Assembly (NCBI GenBank): GCA_905182985.1
Contig: CAJJDN010000129.1
Coordinates: 1 to 64,000 of the forward strand
DNA: 64,000 nt
Source: Paramecium sonneborni
Lineage: Eukaryota; Ciliophora; Oligohymenophorea; Peniculida; Parameciidae
Reading direction: 5' to 3'
Below are positions 61,464-64,000 of the stretch, piece after piece. Within the stretch, counting starts at the first letter, position 1; every line of letters starts with the position of its first letter. Under the pieces are notes generated by a model that ran no database searches, had not been told where the DNA came from, and saw nothing but the letters and a program-made list of their open reading frames with translations. The translations under genes and the position numbers were made by a program.

Positions 61464-61954
61464 GGTTGATTAAATGATGATAGATTAGAATAACACATGA
61501 ACGAATAAGAAATATCATAATTGCCATATCCTTTTATAATTCTTAAAGGGTCTGGAATTTTAGTTGTTCCTCCATATTGCATTTGATAGAGTGGATCAAT
61601 TTCGAGAGAATGTAGAAGCACTTAATTTTTAGAAGTATGATACAATCGATGGAATGAAACCAAAGCATTGCCATCTGATAATGTAATAAAAATATAATTA
61701 CTTAAATTAAATATTTGGTTAAAATGCTGTAGATATTCTTCCATCATATTTGATAAAATATGATCTGAACCTTTTTCAAATATATGATCTGACACTTCTG
61801 ATAATATATTTGTGAGTAAAGAATGATGAATTAAATTTAAAGCCAATACATAAGACACAATAATTAGGACCTATATTGAAACAATAACAATCAATTATGT
61901 GCTTAATTTTAATTTTCCTATACATTTGGCATCAAAAGGCTTTTATTATTTCAT
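61464..61954 (-). CDS. second copy of the Cache gene, 5' part only
   Basis: Start at 61954 (60640 plus 1,314); the frame runs into the N gap at 61463, giving 163 codons. Identical to the other copy as far as it goes: anchor helix, SNYIFITLSDGNALVSFH and KIPDPLRIIKGYGNYD. Probably the same gene counted twice. What lies upstream of it (62071 on) is the true 5' neighbourhood of the locus. Confidence 0.6.
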
Positions 61955-62070
61955 TTTTTAAATTACTTAATAATATTACACATTATATAAAAAAAGGCTT
62001 AATTTATTAAAATTGTAGTTAATCAGGTTAAATGTGCAACTTTAGAAAAGAAAAGTTTATAGAAAATATT

Positions 62071-63828
62071 TAATGATGTTAAAATTATGGATATTTATTA
62101 ACATAAAATAGAAATTGAACCAAATTAGAGAATGTAATGATTAAGGATCCTAAGGTTTAACTATACAATTGAATAATTATATTAATAGGAATATTAAAAA
62201 AAAGATTAACTAAAAGATTGGATTGATATAATGATCATTAATTTGTATTTCATTAGGATTAATGTATGTTTGTGTTTATACTATTTTTTGTTTAAAATTG
62301 AAACTTTGCTACTGAATCAATTATTGATAAAATAAAATTCATGATTATGATTTAGGAATTGATAATTCTTAATTTTAGAACTTAATTTATTCTAGATTTT
62401 AATAGGTACAATGAATGTTTAATCAAATTGGAATAAAGAATACACAAGTGGACAATCCTTGAACTTATCACTAAAGCTATAATTATTTAGTTGATACATG
62501 TCTTAAATTAGAGAATTACTTTTATTTTTGTTATTAGCATTTAATATGGGATTAATAAAAATTCCATCATTAATTTCATCCAATCAAAATATATAAAACA
62601 AAAAAAATTAAAATGGATTAAAATATTCTTGATACAGATTATTTACAAGTATTTTTATAATTGGTTTATACATCCTATATATATAAATTCTGATTGGGAT
62701 GCAATTTCTAAGATTCTTTAATTATTTGAATTTAGAAAATTTTTAAAAACTTGAAGTGGATATATTTACTATTTTAAGAATCAATGGCTAAATATCGATT
62801 CCAACGATATCATTATGGCAATTTATCAATCTGTTATTATGAAAAGACCTAAATTTATTTGGTTGATATTAATCCTTTTAATCTAAAAACAAATAAAGAA
62901 ATAAATAAAAGAATTAAAAATTCATACTAATGCAAAAGCAGTTCTCTAAAAATAACACCAAATATCTAATTTGAACGAACTAAAAGAATTATTAAATCAA
63001 TATTATTATATAGAATATATTATTAAATCTTAAAAGAATAAAGGTATCAGATTAGGATAAATTTTAATACATATTGATTATGCTACCTAAGAAATAATTT
63101 ACTATTTACTATTTTTTGGACTATTTTATAATTTATTTTATTTAAATCTAAAATAATGTATTAAAACATACCCATCACTCCAAATAAAACTTGTTAATTG
63201 AAATATTCATGTAATCTAAATTAAGAACCCTATTACTATAATATATATGTAATATATGCATTTTGTAACAATTTTACTTATTCCATTAAAAGACTTAAAA
63301 TAATGTGTACTATGATTAAAATTCAAAAACAGAAGTGCAAAAGGAATAACAAAATCAACATTTTCAAAATAATGAATTTACTTCTCCTGCCAAATTTATC
63401 AAAGCAAATATCATTTATAATCTAACTATGATATTTACCAATTACCTATAAATTGATTATGCTTTAATTTTCGAAGAATAATTAAAAATTCTTAATAATC
63501 ATCAAGATTACCTCAAAAAATTACAATCTCACAAATTATATTAACTAATCTAAAATAACTTATTATTTTAATCACTTTATCAGAACAACTTACAGAGAAT
63601 AAATAGATCTCTTAAAATATGATCATACATAAAATATAATAAATAATTTATCAATCAATTAAACTTTAGAAAAATATTGAAGGATTATTAAATCTCCAAG
63701 AATTACCTAAAAAATCCATGTTTTTAAAACTTAAATAGCATAGATCAAAATAATTATAATAAATTTGATGATTAAATTTAGATTATTATATAAAGAATTA
63801 AATTAAAATGAAGAATATACTGCAAGCA
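62071..63828 (+). pseudogene. uncertain plus-strand gene remnant(s)
   Basis: From about 62094 the plus strand has long open stretches with some coding character: ECNDQGSQGLTIQLNNYINR and a hydrophobic run LICISLGLMYVCVYTIF; later IYINSDWDAISKILQLFEFR, then TGA, then YIYYFKNQWLNIDSNDII and NELKELLNQYYYIEYI; near 63380-63560 PAKFIKANIIYNLTM and HQDYLKKLQSHKLY. TGA codons near 62230, 62752 and 63200 interrupt, and I could not place introns to remove them. It may be a membrane protein gene with unresolved introns or a decayed one. No family recognised. Confidence 0.3.
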
Positions 63829-64000
63829 NTACATCCTATATATATAAATTCTGATTGGGATGCAATTTCTAAGATTCTTTAATTATTTGAATTTAGAAAA
63901 TTTTTAAAAACTTGAAGTGGATATATTTACTATTTTAAGAATCAATGGCTAAATATCGATTCCAACGATATCATTATGGCAATTTATCAATCTGTTATTA
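62669..64000. repeat. block repeated after the single N at 63829
   Basis: 63830-64000 repeats 62669-62839 (offset 1,161). As at the other N joins, the new contig begins with sequence that was already present. The repeat runs off the window edge. Confidence 0.85.

Larger units (their letters stand above)
60150..62070. repeat. 607-bp duplicated block on both sides of the N gap
   Basis: 60150-60756 equals 61464-62070 (offset 1,314), with a difference only at the very edge (ATACA before the gap, ATATTT in the second copy). It carries the 5' part of the Cache gene. Either an unmerged contig overlap with a wrongly sized gap or a true tandem paralogue whose 3' part is in the gap. Confidence 0.85.

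Noticed and set aside
60709..61621. Long ORFs across 60709-61621
   Set aside because: They consist mostly of the N gap and have no sequence support.
1..64000. Mitochondrial origin, CRISPR arrays, bacterial operons, tRNA or rRNA genes
   Set aside because: TAA and TAG occur in all genes as glutamine, spliceosomal introns are present and no spaced short repeats or cloverleaf-like sequences were seen.

Overview
The window is ciliate nuclear DNA, most likely from a Paramecium species. Genes are only open when TAA and TAG are read as glutamine and TGA as the sole stop. Introns are 22-29 nt with GT..AG ends, base composition is extremely AT-rich, and one gene (36971-38165) is a textbook trichocyst matrix protein. 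Under the standard code almost nothing is open, so short standard-code ORFs here are shadows. All translations below use the ciliate code and were done by eye. I could not run homology searches, so family names rest on recognised motifs.

Layout. 1-8.7 kb: copies of a Q-rich, beta-propeller-like protein (811-1891 truncated, 2503-4068), plus a 2,288-bp tandem duplication carrying the 3' half of the second copy. 8.7-22.6 kb: one giant minus-strand membrane protein (signal peptide, Cys-rich segment, Gly-rich beta-helix-like repeats, C-terminal multi-span region), inflated by three duplicated blocks. 22.6-28.6 kb: decayed sequence and a third copy of the Q-rich family (24960-27646). 28.6-35.7 kb: a repeat-bearing coiled-coil protein, a divergent EF-hand/C2-like/membrane protein, a decayed gene, a short coiled-coil protein and a DUF1295/ICMT-like methyltransferase. 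35.7-41.8 kb: AIM24-like protein, an 87-aa protein, the trichocyst matrix protein, a coiled-coil/C2-like protein with an internal TGA, a CRAL-TRIO protein ending in CLIF, and TMEM107. 43.4-55.7 kb: importin-5, VPS8, a cyclic-nucleotide-binding protein, a small secreted ORF, an Ariadne-type RBR ligase, a degenerate MGRN1-like RING gene and a BAH-PHD protein with a one-base frameshift. 55.8-64 kb: a decayed gene, a LEM-domain coiled-coil protein, a Cache receptor (two copies around a 707-N gap) and poorly resolved sequence.

Functional themes. Secretion and endosomes: trichocyst matrix protein and VPS8. Cilia: TMEM107 and possibly the C2-like coiled-coil protein. Nuclear transport, envelope and chromatin: importin-5, LEM, BAH-PHD. 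Ubiquitin: RBR, MGRN1 remnant. Signalling and lipid: CNB, Cache, EF-hand, CRAL-TRIO. The 31-41.8 and 46-51.8 kb stretches are very compact (as little as 18-47 bp between genes), typical of a macronuclear genome.

Assembly quality matters here. Every N run (1892, 10232, 12540, 21099, 26131, 60757-61463, 63829) is followed by sequence already present elsewhere in the window, so many of the large repeats are probably unmerged contig ends or haplotypes. A few homopolymer-linked frameshifts and in-frame TGAs may be errors, pseudogenes or, less likely, recoding.
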